From: Chloroflexota bacterium
GTDB lineage: Bacteria; Chloroflexota; Limnocylindria; Limnocylindrales; CSP1-4
DNA length: 64,000 nucleotides
Direction: 5' to 3'
Assembly (NCBI GenBank): GCA_015478725.1
Contig: JADMIG010000009.1
Location: forward strand, 1-64,000
The number at the start of each line of letters is the position of its first letter. Position 1 is the stretch's first letter. Of this stretch, positions 38,474 through 46,185 are shown one piece after another. The translations under genes were made by a program, and so were the position numbers. The notes beneath the pieces are model-generated. The model was given only the letters and a program-made list of their open reading frames with translations. It was not told the origin of the DNA and made no database searches.

Positions 38474-39960
38474 CGACCGTCCGGTCCCGACGTCTCGTCG
38501 CTGGCGGCCGTCCGGACTCGGGCCGGCACGCCGACCACGAGCGCATCGGCCGGGACATCCCGGGTGACGACGGCGCCCGCGCCGGTCTTCGCCCGGTCGC
38601 CGATCTCGACCGGGGCGACGAGCATCGTGTCGACGCCGAGGAAGACGTCCTCGCCGATCGTCGTCCGGTGCTTCGCCCGGCCGTCGTAGTTCGCGGTGAT
38701 CGTCCCGGCACCCACGTTCGTCCGGGCGCCCACGTCGGCGTCGCCGAGATAGCTCATGTGATGCTGCCGGACGCCCGGTCCGAGGCGACTGTTCTTGACC
38801 TCGGCGAAGTTGCCGAGTTGCGTGCCGCGCTCGACATGGGAGCCCGGTCGAAGGTGGCTCATCGGGCCGATGGAGACGTCGTCGCCGATCTCCGAGCCCT
38901 CGACGACGCTCGCCCAGATGAAGCAGCGGCGCCCGATGGTCGAGTCGACGATCTGCGATCCGGCGCCGATGACAGTCCCCTCCCCGATCCGCGTGCGGCC
39001 GCGGAGGATGACGTTCGGCTCGAGCCGAACGTCAGACTCGAGTTCCACGGTCGGTTCGATATACGCCGTTGACGGGTCGGCCATCGAGATCCCGGCGAGG
39101 AGATGGCCCTCGTTGATCTCCGCCCGGAGGTCACCCTCCGCTTCCGCGAGCTGGAGCCGATCGTTGATCCCGAGCAGCCGGCCGTCGTCGGCGACGACGA
39201 CCGAGGTCACGATCACGCCGTCATCGCGGGCGATTCGGACGAGGTCCGTCAGGTACACCTCGCCCGTCGCGACCGAGGGCCGCAGATCGCTGATCCGTCG
39301 CCGCAGCCAGGCGGCGTCAAAGGCGTAGATGCCGGCGTTGATCTCGGTGATGCCAAGTTCTTCGTCGGATGCGTCCTTCGCCTCGACGATGCCGCGGATC
39401 GTCCCGTCCGGCCCGCGGACGATCCGGCCGAGCGAGCCGGGTTCGTCGACCAGAACGGTCGTCAGGGCGATCGCGGCGCCGCTCGCCCGCCGCTCTTCGA
39501 GGAGCGCCGTCCCGAGCTCCGGGTGGATCCGCGGCACGTCGCCGATGAGGACGAGGATCTCGGCGGTGTCGGCCGGCACCGCGGCGAGACCGGCCCGCAG
39601 CGCGTCGCCGGTCCCGATCGGGGCATCCTGGAGCGCGACATCCGCCTCGCCGGCGACCGCCTCCCGAACGGCGGCCGTCGCCGGCGAGTAGACGACGATC
39701 GGCCGTCGCCCACCCGTCGCCGCGCGGGCCGCGTCGAGGACGAAGGCGAGCATCGGCCGGCCGAGGAGCGGGTGGAGCACCTTCGGGAGCCGGGACCGCA
39801 TCCGCGTGCCGAGCCCGGCGGCGAGGACGATGGCGACCGCGTTGGCCGGGACGGCCGCCTGAGGGGTCGTCACGGTCCGGGTCCGCCGGCCGATCCGATG
39901 ATCGGGACGACCGGCGTCGGCGTCCCGATCCCGGTCCGGCGATCGTGGAGCTGCAGTCAT
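38470..39960 (-). CDS. glmU: bifunctional GlmU: GlcN-1-P acetyltransferase / GlcNAc-1-P uridyltransferase
   Basis: GlmU makes UDP-N-acetylglucosamine for peptidoglycan and other polymers. The N-terminal uridyltransferase has LAAGLGTRMRSRLPKVLHPL, DAPIGTGDAL and ITEINAGIYAF. A left-handed beta-helix follows with hexapeptide repeats, the acetyltransferase block GNFAEVKNSRLG, HHMSYLGDADVG and NVGAGTITANYDG. I chose the ATG at 39960 (496 aa) because TACCAT lies 14 nt upstream; a GTG at 39873 would give 467 aa, closer to the usual size. The N-terminal 29 residues of the longer form are not conserved. glmM and glmS lie 14 kb away in this window. Confidence 0.93.
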   Translation of the reverse strand: MTAAPRSPDRDRDADAGRPDHRIGRRTRTVTTPQAAVPANAVAIVLAAGLGTRMRSRLPKVLHPLLGRPMLAFVLDAARAATGGRRPIVVYSPATAAVREAVAGEADVALQDAPIGTGDALRAGLAAVPADTAEILVLIGDVPRIHPELGTALLEERRASGAAIALTTVLVDEPGSLGRIVRGPDGTIRGIVEAKDASDEELGITEINAGIYAFDAAWLRRRISDLRPSVATGEVYLTDLVRIARDDGVIVTSVVVADDGRLLGINDRLQLAEAEGDLRAEINEGHLLAGISMADPSTAYIEPTVELESDVRLEPNVILRGRTRIGEGTVIGAGSQIVDSTIGRRCFIWASVVEGSEIGDDVSIGPMSHLRPGSHVERGTQLGNFAEVKNSRLGPGVRQHHMSYLGDADVGARTNVGAGTITANYDGRAKHRTTIGEDVFLGVDTMLVAPVEIGDRAKTGAGAVVTRDVPADALVVGVPARVRTAASDETSGPDGR

Positions 39961-39974
39961 CGATCGGTCGGCCG

Positions 39975-39980
39975 ATGGTA
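39975..39980 (-). promoter_or_regulatory. -10 box TACCAT before glmU
   Basis: TACCAT in GGTACCATCGG on the minus strand, 14 bases before the ATG at 39960, leaving a very short or no leader. Confidence 0.4.
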
Positions 39981-40045
39981 CCGGCTCGACCGCGGCCCTG
40001 TCCATCCTGGCCCTCTGCGGAGCACACCGGGCCGGAGCGGTTCGC

Positions 40046-40432
40046 TCATCGGGCCCGGCGGACGGCGACCGCCTCGATCTCGATTCGGCCGCCTTTCGGG
40101 AGGGCGCCGACGGCGAACGTGGAGCGCGCCGGCGGCGGGTCCGGCATGTGGGTCGCGTACACGGCATTGACGGCCGCGAAGTCGGCGATGTCGGCGAGGA
40201 AGACGGTGGTCTTCACGACGTCCTCCCACGTGCAGCCGGCGGCCTCGAGCACGGCGGCGAGATTGCGGAGGGCGCGATCGGCCTGGGCCTCCACGCCCGT
40301 GGCGAGCTCGCCGCTCAGCGGATCGAGGCCGAGCTGGCCGGAACAGAAGACGAGGCCGTCGGTCGCGATGGCCTGGCTGTACGGTCCGATCGCCGCCGGG
40401 GCGCCGACGGTCCTCATGGCGTCGCGGGTCAT
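40046..40432 (-). CDS. ridA: RidA family protein (enamine/imine deaminase)
   Basis: A 128-aa protein of the RidA/YjgF family, which hydrolyses reactive enamine/imine intermediates from PLP enzymes. Family marks are APAAIGPYSQAI, FCSGQLGLDP, the CTWEDVVKTTVFLADI block and the Arg of PPPARSTFAV. It is trimeric and cytosolic in known cases. GGAGG lies just before the ATG, and the ATG overlaps the ispE stop (ATGA), so it closes the long tsaE-ispE operon. Alr, another PLP enzyme, is 8 kb away; a functional link is not implied. Confidence 0.9.
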   Translation of the reverse strand: MTRDAMRTVGAPAAIGPYSQAIATDGLVFCSGQLGLDPLSGELATGVEAQADRALRNLAAVLEAAGCTWEDVVKTTVFLADIADFAAVNAVYATHMPDPPPARSTFAVGALPKGGRIEIEAVAVRRAR

Positions 40433-41415
40433 GGTGCCTCCCGAGGTCGCACTCCCGAACCGAGGGCCGTTGCGATAATCGTCGGCGGTCCGTCGCCGGC
40501 GAGCGGCAGTCGACCGCCCGAGATCGCCGCCCGGACGTCCTCGGCCGCGGCGTCCGCCGCGTTCCATGAAGGATAGAGGGCCCAGAGCGTGGGACCGGAG
40601 CCCGATTGTCCGACGGGCCGGCCAAGGAGCCGGATGAGCGCGCGGCGGACGTCGCGGAGGCCGGGCACCAACGCCTGCGTCGCCGCGGCGAGGTCGTTCG
40701 TCGAGGCGAGGACCGCGGCACGGTCGACGAGTGCCCGGACCGACAGGCCGCGTTCCATCTCGGCAGCGAGATGGACGGACGCTGCGCGGCTCGCTCCGGG
40801 GTCGGCCGGCCGGGCCCCGTCCGCGAACGCGCGGTAGACGGCCTCCGTCGGGACGGCGACGTCCGGCGTGACGAGGAGGACGCCGGTCGGCTCGCCGTCA
40901 GCGATGGTCCCTCGGAGGCGCGTGACCCGCTCGCCGCGTCCCTCGATGAGGACCGCGCCACCGACGAGGAAGAGCGGCACGTCCGCGCCGAGGCGGACGG
41001 CGATCTCGGCTCGCCGACGGTCGTCGATCTCGGCCGACCACGCCGTGAACGCGCCATCGAGGGCAGCTGCGGCGTCGCTGCTTCCGCCGCCCAGCCCGGC
41101 AGCGACCGGGATGCGCTTGTCGAGGCGGACGGCGAGCGGTGGCGCGACAGCCGGACCGACCGCGCGGCGCGCCTCGTCCAGGGCACGCAGGACGAGGTTG
41201 TCCATCACCGGTCCGGAATCCCGACCGACGACGTGGAGCGAATCCATTCCTCCGGCCGCCGGGGCGAACGTGAGTACGTCGGCGAGCCGGAGGGGCACGA
41301 CGACCGAGTGGAGGTCGTGGTAGCCGTCCGCCCGCCGGCCGACGATGGCAAGCGTCAGGTTGAGCTTCGCCGGGGCGAGCCGGACGACCGGACCGGATCC
41401 GACCGCGCCCGTCAT
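40429..41415 (-). CDS. ispE: 4-diphosphocytidyl-2-C-methyl-D-erythritol kinase
   Basis: A 328-aa GHMP kinase of the MEP pathway to isoprenoids. It phosphorylates CDP-methylerythritol at the 2-hydroxyl. RLAPAKLNLTLAIVGRRADG and YHDLHSVVVPL open the protein; the ATP loop is PVAAGLGGGSSDAAAALDG; and GQSGSGPTLWALYP lies near the end. It is placed after rsmA, a widespread rsmA-ispE pairing, with ridA overlapping its stop. Together with the prenyl synthase at 36 kb it indicates the MEP route. Confidence 0.93.
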   Translation of the reverse strand: MTGAVGSGPVVRLAPAKLNLTLAIVGRRADGYHDLHSVVVPLRLADVLTFAPAAGGMDSLHVVGRDSGPVMDNLVLRALDEARRAVGPAVAPPLAVRLDKRIPVAAGLGGGSSDAAAALDGAFTAWSAEIDDRRRAEIAVRLGADVPLFLVGGAVLIEGRGERVTRLRGTIADGEPTGVLLVTPDVAVPTEAVYRAFADGARPADPGASRAASVHLAAEMERGLSVRALVDRAAVLASTNDLAAATQALVPGLRDVRRALIRLLGRPVGQSGSGPTLWALYPSWNAADAAAEDVRAAISGGRLPLAGDGPPTIIATALGSGVRPREAP

Positions 41416-41440
41416 CGGTCGCCCGCCACCGCGCCGACCG

Positions 41441-42367
41441 TCATCGTTCCGCTCGCCGGCCGCGCGCGTCGGGACCGATCGGGCCAAGCGCCTTCCGAAG
41501 GGCGAGCCACTCGCCGACGGCGAGGGTCTGCGGCCGTCGATCCGGGTCGATCGCCGCGGCGGCGAGTGCCCCGGCGACCCGCTCGGGAGCGATCGGCAGC
41601 TGACGGACGAGGACGTTGTGGAGCATCTTGCGGCGTTCGCGGAAGGCTGCCTGGACGAGCCGCCAGAGGGCGTCCACATCCGCCGGCTCGAGGGTGTCGG
41701 CGGCTGTGCCGGTGTGCGGTTCGACGACGACGACCGCCGACTCGACGGTGGGTGCCGGTTCGAAGGCCGCTGGCGGGACACGGAATGCGATGCGCACGCG
41801 GGCGTGGTACTGGACGAACACGGAGAGGTAGCTCATCGCCCCGGGCGGTGCGGCGATCCGTTCGGCGACCTCCCGCTGGAGCATGAGGATGGCCCGCTCC
41901 GGGCGCGGCGCAGCCTCGAGGAGTCGGTGCAGGATCGGGCTCGTCACGTGATAGGGAAGATTCGCGACGACGTCGAACGGTGGTTCAAGGAGCGTGGCGA
42001 GCGGCTCATCGAGCGCGTCGCCCTCGATGAGCCGCAGACCTCCGGCGGCACCGGGATCCGAGCCGGCCCGCTCGATCGCCGCCGCGAAGATCGTCCTGAG
42101 CCGCGCGGCGAGGCCGGCGTCGAGCTCGATCGCGGTGACCGCAGCGCCGGCTTCGAGGAGGCCGCCCGTGAGGACGCCGAGGCCTGGCCCGATCTCGAGG
42201 ATCCGTCGTCCGGTTCGGGGCGCCGCCTCAGCGAGGATGGCCTCGAGCACGTCGACATCGGCAAGGAAGTTCTGCGACAGGCCACGCCGCGCCGCGAGCC
42301 CGGCGGAGCGGAGCGCTCGCCGGACCGCACCCGGATCGAGGCGCGGCGCTCGCGGCGGCGTGGTCAC
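41441..42367 (-). CDS. rsmA: 16S rRNA dimethyladenosine transferase
   Basis: KsgA/RsmA dimethylates two adjacent adenosines near the 3' end of 16S rRNA during 30S maturation. GLSQNFLADVDVLEAIL, the SAM motif RILEIGPGLGVLTGGLLEAG and the catalytic NLPYHVTSPILHRLL are present. Length is 308 aa from a GTG at 42367, chosen because GAGGGTGA lies 3-4 nt upstream and it avoids overlap; an ATG at 42391 inside tsaD is an alternative. It sits between tsaD and ispE. Confidence 0.93.
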   Translation of the reverse strand: MTTPPRAPRLDPGAVRRALRSAGLAARRGLSQNFLADVDVLEAILAEAAPRTGRRILEIGPGLGVLTGGLLEAGAAVTAIELDAGLAARLRTIFAAAIERAGSDPGAAGGLRLIEGDALDEPLATLLEPPFDVVANLPYHVTSPILHRLLEAAPRPERAILMLQREVAERIAAPPGAMSYLSVFVQYHARVRIAFRVPPAAFEPAPTVESAVVVVEPHTGTAADTLEPADVDALWRLVQAAFRERRKMLHNVLVRQLPIAPERVAGALAAAAIDPDRRPQTLAVGEWLALRKALGPIGPDARGRRAER

Positions 42368-42377
42368 GGCGTCACCC

Positions 42378-43442
42378 TCAGCGACGGGCAAGCGGCAGCG
42401 ACGGGCGGGCGTCGAGATCGAGCCCGGCGCGCTCGCCGGCGGCGAACCGGCGGCCGCCGGCGGCGCCGATCATCGCCCCGTTGTCCGTGCAGAGGGCCGG
42501 ACGCGGGACGAGGAGCGGCAGCCCTCGAGCCGCCGCCTCGTCGGCGAGGCGACCGCGGAGGACGCCGTTGGCCGCAACGCCGCCCCCGAGGACGATGGAT
42601 CGGGCGCCCGTGGCCACCGCCGCCCGGATGGTCTTCGTGACGAGCACGTCGACGACGGAATCCTGGAATCCGAAGGCCAGCTCGGCGGTCCGTTCCTCGG
42701 AGAGCGCCGCCGCCGGATCGTCGGGCCGAAGCCCCTCGTCCATCCGAGCCCCCTCGACGATCCGCCGGGCGGCCGTCTTGAGGCCGCTGAAGCTCAGGTC
42801 GTACGAGTCACCGAGCCACGCCCGCGGAAACACCGCGTCCCGTCGCGTGGCCCTCGCGGCAGCCCGCTCGATGGCCGGACCGCCCGGGTAGCCCAGTCCG
42901 AGGAGACGGCCGACCTTGTCGAAGGCCTCCCCGGCCGCGTCGTCGACGGTCGTGCCGAGGAGCCGGTAGGCGAGGTGGTCCTGCATCTCGGCGAGGAACG
43001 TGTGGCCGCCGGACACGACGAGCGCGACGAGCGGGAACACCGGCTCGTCCGGATCCGTGCCCCGATCGGCGAGCCAGGCCGCGTAGACATGACCCTCGAG
43101 ATGATTGACCCCGACGAGCGGCAGCCGGTGCGCCCATGCGAGTGCCTTCGCGAAGTTGATCCCGACGAGAAGCGAGCCGGCGAGACCCGGGCCATAGGTC
43201 ACGGCCACGCCGTCCACATCCCCCCAGGTCACGCCGGCGTCCGCCCAGGCGGCTTCGAGGACGGGCACGATCCATCGGACGTGGGCGCGAGCGGCCACCT
43301 CGGGGACGATCCCTCCCGTCGCGGCATGGAGGGCCACCTGACTCGCGACGACGTTGGCGTGGATCGTCCGGCCACCCTCGACGAGGGCGATCCCCGTCTC
43401 GTCGCAGCTGCTCTCGACCGCGAGGAGCAGGGGTCCGCTCAC
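42378..43442 (-). CDS. tsaD: tRNA N6-adenosine threonylcarbamoyltransferase TsaD
   Basis: A 354-aa ASKHA protein (Kae1/Gcp) that transfers the threonylcarbamoyl group to A37 of ANN-decoding tRNAs. It opens with LAVESSCDETGIALVEGGR; the metal-binding histidines are in GVNHLEGHVYAAWL; VSGGHTFLAEM and VLGGGVAANGVLRGRL follow. It is in one operon with its partners TsaB and TsaE. Its ATG overlaps the rimI stop. Confidence 0.95.
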   Translation of the reverse strand: MSGPLLLAVESSCDETGIALVEGGRTIHANVVASQVALHAATGGIVPEVAARAHVRWIVPVLEAAWADAGVTWGDVDGVAVTYGPGLAGSLLVGINFAKALAWAHRLPLVGVNHLEGHVYAAWLADRGTDPDEPVFPLVALVVSGGHTFLAEMQDHLAYRLLGTTVDDAAGEAFDKVGRLLGLGYPGGPAIERAAARATRRDAVFPRAWLGDSYDLSFSGLKTAARRIVEGARMDEGLRPDDPAAALSEERTAELAFGFQDSVVDVLVTKTIRAAVATGARSIVLGGGVAANGVLRGRLADEAAARGLPLLVPRPALCTDNGAMIGAAGGRRFAAGERAGLDLDARPSLPLARR

Positions 43443-43978
43443 CGTGCGCCATCCGGGTCGGCGACGTCGAGTGCGTCGAGCGCCTCGACCGCCGCGCGGC
43501 GGTCGGCGAGTCGGCGCCGCATCGGGGGGTCGAGGAGCGGTTCGGTGGTCATGATGAGGGCGTCCTCGCGATCATCCGTGTAATACCGCGGCCGGACGCC
43601 GACCGGCCGGAAGCCGAACTTCTCGTAGAGCCGGCGGGCCGCCAGGTTGGAGAGGCGCACCTCGAGCGTCGCCTCGCGTGCGCCGCGCTCGATCGCGAGG
43701 TCGAGGATGGCGAGGAGGAGCCGCTCGCCATGGTGGCGACGCCGCCATGAAGGGTGGACCGCGAACGTCGTCACGTGCGCCTCGTCGACCATGAGCCAGA
43801 CCCCGGCATAGGCGACGACCCGGTCGTCGAGCCGGAGGACCCGGTAGTGGGCGAGGCGGTTCGACTCGAGCTCGGTCCGGTACGCGTGCGGGGGCCACGG
43901 TGTCGTGAAGCTCAACTGCTCGATGTCCGCCACTGCCGGGAGGTCGTCGACCTCCATCGGCGCGACCCGATACCTCAC
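43439..43978 (-). CDS. rimI: ribosomal protein alanine N-acetyltransferase RimI
   Basis: A GNAT acetyltransferase of 179 aa that in E. coli acetylates the N-terminal alanine of S18. The GNAT core is visible: VAYAGVWLMVDEAHVTTFAV, HPSWRRRHHGERLLLAIL (acetyl-CoA loop) and LSNLAARRLYEKFGFRPVG followed by RYYTDDREDALIM. The start is taken as a GTG that overlaps the tsaB stop (GTGA), in keeping with its neighbours; an ATG at 43996 adds six residues. Its place between tsaB and tsaD is typical. Confidence 0.88.
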   Translation of the reverse strand: MRYRVAPMEVDDLPAVADIEQLSFTTPWPPHAYRTELESNRLAHYRVLRLDDRVVAYAGVWLMVDEAHVTTFAVHPSWRRRHHGERLLLAILDLAIERGAREATLEVRLSNLAARRLYEKFGFRPVGVRPRYYTDDREDALIMTTEPLLDPPMRRRLADRRAAVEALDALDVADPDGAR

Positions 43979-44673
43979 CGGCGGTCGCGCGACCATTCCA
44001 CCTCCCCGCCCTCGCGGCGCACACCGCGCGGTCGCGTCACGTACTCGGGCACCACCGCGGCCGCATCGTCGCTCGCGCCGGCCGCGAGCCTCGCTGCACC
44101 GATCCGGAGGAGCGACTCGCCGAGGCGGGCACAGGCGTGCCGGCCGAGCTCGAGCGCTGTGTCAGGAGCGCGGCCATCGAGGTCGACGGCGACGAGGATC
44201 GTCCCGACCGGAAGATCGATTGACTCGTCCGGTCCGAGCTCCCGGGCGCGCCCGTCATGGACGAGCAGGCGCCCCTGCGGGCCGGCGGGCTGGAGGAGCG
44301 CGGCCGGCGATCCGGCGATCGTGGCGAGGAGGGCGGTCGAGGTCGAGACGGCGACGAGCGGCACGCCGAGGCCGATCGCGAGGCCCTTCGCCGTGGCGAG
44401 GCCCACGCGGAGCCCGGTGAACGTACCCGGTCCGGTCCCCACGACGACGGCCGCGATCGTCGCTCGATCGACGTCGTTCGCGGTGAGGAGCCGCTCGAGC
44501 GACGGCAGGAGCGTCTCGCCGTGGCGGTGGCCGGCGGCCCACGCCGCCCCATCGAGCATCCTCCCGTCCGGATCGCCGAGCGCGAGCACGGCCCGGCTCG
44601 TCGCCGTGTCGATCGCGAGGATCGGTCCACCGCGTGGGCGGACCGCAGCGGGCGTCGCTCCGGGGACGATCAT
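43975..44673 (-). CDS. tsaB: t6A biosynthesis protein TsaB
   Basis: A 232-aa ASKHA protein that dimerises with TsaD to form the t6A transferase core. The N-terminal ILAIDTATSRAVLALGD and the block VVVGTGPGTFTGLRVGLATAKGLA are diagnostic. It is overlapped on both sides by tsaE and rimI and is clearly part of one operon. Confidence 0.93.
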   Translation of the reverse strand: MIVPGATPAAVRPRGGPILAIDTATSRAVLALGDPDGRMLDGAAWAAGHRHGETLLPSLERLLTANDVDRATIAAVVVGTGPGTFTGLRVGLATAKGLAIGLGVPLVAVSTSTALLATIAGSPAALLQPAGPQGRLLVHDGRARELGPDESIDLPVGTILVAVDLDGRAPDTALELGRHACARLGESLLRIGAARLAAGASDDAAAVVPEYVTRPRGVRREGGEVEWSRDRR

Positions 44674-45131
44674 CGGGCGGCTTCGACGAACCGGGCGTGG
44701 CGAGCATCCGACGGGATGAGCTCGACCCGTCGCGACCCGTCAGCCACGTCGTCGATGCGGACGTCGAGGCGCGACGGCGGGAGCGCCGTCCCGAGGCGTT
44801 CGGCCCACTCGACGACCGTGACACCGGACGACTGGCGCTCATCGAGGAGGCCTCCGTCGACGACATCCGCCGCATCGCCGAGCCGGTAGAGGTCGAGATG
44901 GAAGAGCGGCAGCCGCCCTTCGTACTCGGCCATGAGGATGAAGCTCGGCGAGATGACCGTCTCGGCGACGCCGAGACCGAGCCCGACACCCTTGGCGAGG
45001 ACCGTCTTGCCCGCTCCCAGGTCGCCGTACAGGCAGAGCAGGTCGCCCGGCTCGGCGATCCGGGCGAGCGAGCGCCCGAGGCGCTCCATCGCCGCGGCGT
45101 CGCGGACGGAGACGATCCGTCGGTCAGGCAT
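44670..45131 (-). CDS. tsaE: t6A biosynthesis ATPase TsaE
   Basis: A 153-aa P-loop ATPase that drives turnover of the TsaBD complex. Walker A is LYGDLGAGKTVLAKGV. SPSFILMAEYEGRLPLFHLDLYRL and VTVVEWAERL are the usual TsaE blocks. The ATG lies 8 nt inside the end of the preceding gene. TsaC/Sua5, the first enzyme of the pathway, is not in the window. Confidence 0.93.
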   Translation of the reverse strand: MPDRRIVSVRDAAAMERLGRSLARIAEPGDLLCLYGDLGAGKTVLAKGVGLGLGVAETVISPSFILMAEYEGRLPLFHLDLYRLGDAADVVDGGLLDERQSSGVTVVEWAERLGTALPPSRLDVRIDDVADGSRRVELIPSDARHARFVEAAR

Positions 45132-46185
45132 ACCGCTCGAGATCGGCGAGCGGCACGGCGGCCCGCGATCCGTCCGCGAACCGGACGATGCCCGCCTCGA
45201 GATGGATCCCGGCCCGGAATCGGCGGATCCCGGCCAGGCCGGCCCATCGACCGGACCGCCCGGCGAGCGGGCCGTGCGTGACGCGCACTGCAAGCGGATC
45301 GAGCCGTGGCACGAGCGCCGCGCCGGCGCCAAGGAGCAGCATCGGGGGGTCGGCGACGATCGCCGCGTCGCGACCGCCGGCCGCGGCGAGGATGGCGCGG
45401 ACCGGTTCCGAGATCGGACGGCGGAGCGGCCCGTCGAGCACGAGCACGGCGAACGGCGGAGACCGATGGACCCCCGCCAGCTGCCGTCGTTCGGATGCCG
45501 CGAGATCGTGGAGGTCCTTCTCTGACATGCCGCCCACGACGATCCCCCGGACTCCCATCGCTCGGGCTCGGGTGAGCGCCTCCGCGTCGACCCGTCCACC
45601 GACGATGAGGATCGCCCCGGCCCGCCCGACGTCGATGGCTCCGGCACGAAGGTCGCTGTCCCGCGGGTCGATCGCCTCGAGCCGCCCGCGCGCCGGGCCT
45701 CCCGCCGCGGTCGTCCCCGGTACGCCGAGACCAGCGGCGACGAACTCGATGCCGATCCCCGGTCGGACCGATCCGACGACACCGGCGACGGGCGCGATCA
45801 GCTCGTCCGTCGCCGTCCCGCGAGCGACCCACCAGCCGCCATCGACCTCGAGCACCCGCTCGCCGTCGCCAGCGGCGGGGTCGGAGCGCCACATCCCCGA
45901 TCGGAGATCGCCGTCCTCCGGCACGCGTCGCGGTCGGACGCGCCCGCGCCGTCCACGGTCCACGACGGCCACCGTCGCGTCACGGAAGCGCACGGCGAGG
46001 GGCGCACCCGCGGCGACGGCGAGTCCCGGCTCGACGAGGATCCTGTCCCCGACTCCGAGCGGCAGGCGGATGGAGGGCTCCTCCACGACGAGCGGGCGCA
46101 CCGCGACGAACTCGAGGCCGACCTCCCCATCTCGCCCGACGGCACCGTCGACGACCCGCGACGACGCTCGCCGCGCCCTCGTCAC
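45124..46185 (-). CDS. conserved-type protein of unknown function downstream of the GlmL-like gene
   Basis: A 353-aa protein, rich in beta strands, glycine and arginine. The N-terminal part (about 20-80) resembles a barrel-sandwich fold (LPLGVGDRILVEPGLAVAAG). The middle (about 185-270) reads like a Rossmann-type domain: AGAILIVGGRVDAEALTRAR, GIVVGGMSEKDLHDL and FAVLVLDG. The C-terminus ends in a KOW-like strand set. No family name is certain. The GTG start overlaps the upstream stop (GTGA), and its own end overlaps tsaE. That places it firmly between the GlmL-like ATPase and the t6A genes. Confidence 0.6.
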   Translation of the reverse strand: MTRARRASSRVVDGAVGRDGEVGLEFVAVRPLVVEEPSIRLPLGVGDRILVEPGLAVAAGAPLAVRFRDATVAVVDRGRRGRVRPRRVPEDGDLRSGMWRSDPAAGDGERVLEVDGGWWVARGTATDELIAPVAGVVGSVRPGIGIEFVAAGLGVPGTTAAGGPARGRLEAIDPRDSDLRAGAIDVGRAGAILIVGGRVDAEALTRARAMGVRGIVVGGMSEKDLHDLAASERRQLAGVHRSPPFAVLVLDGPLRRPISEPVRAILAAAGGRDAAIVADPPMLLLGAGAALVPRLDPLAVRVTHGPLAGRSGRWAGLAGIRRFRAGIHLEAGIVRFADGSRAAVPLADLERYA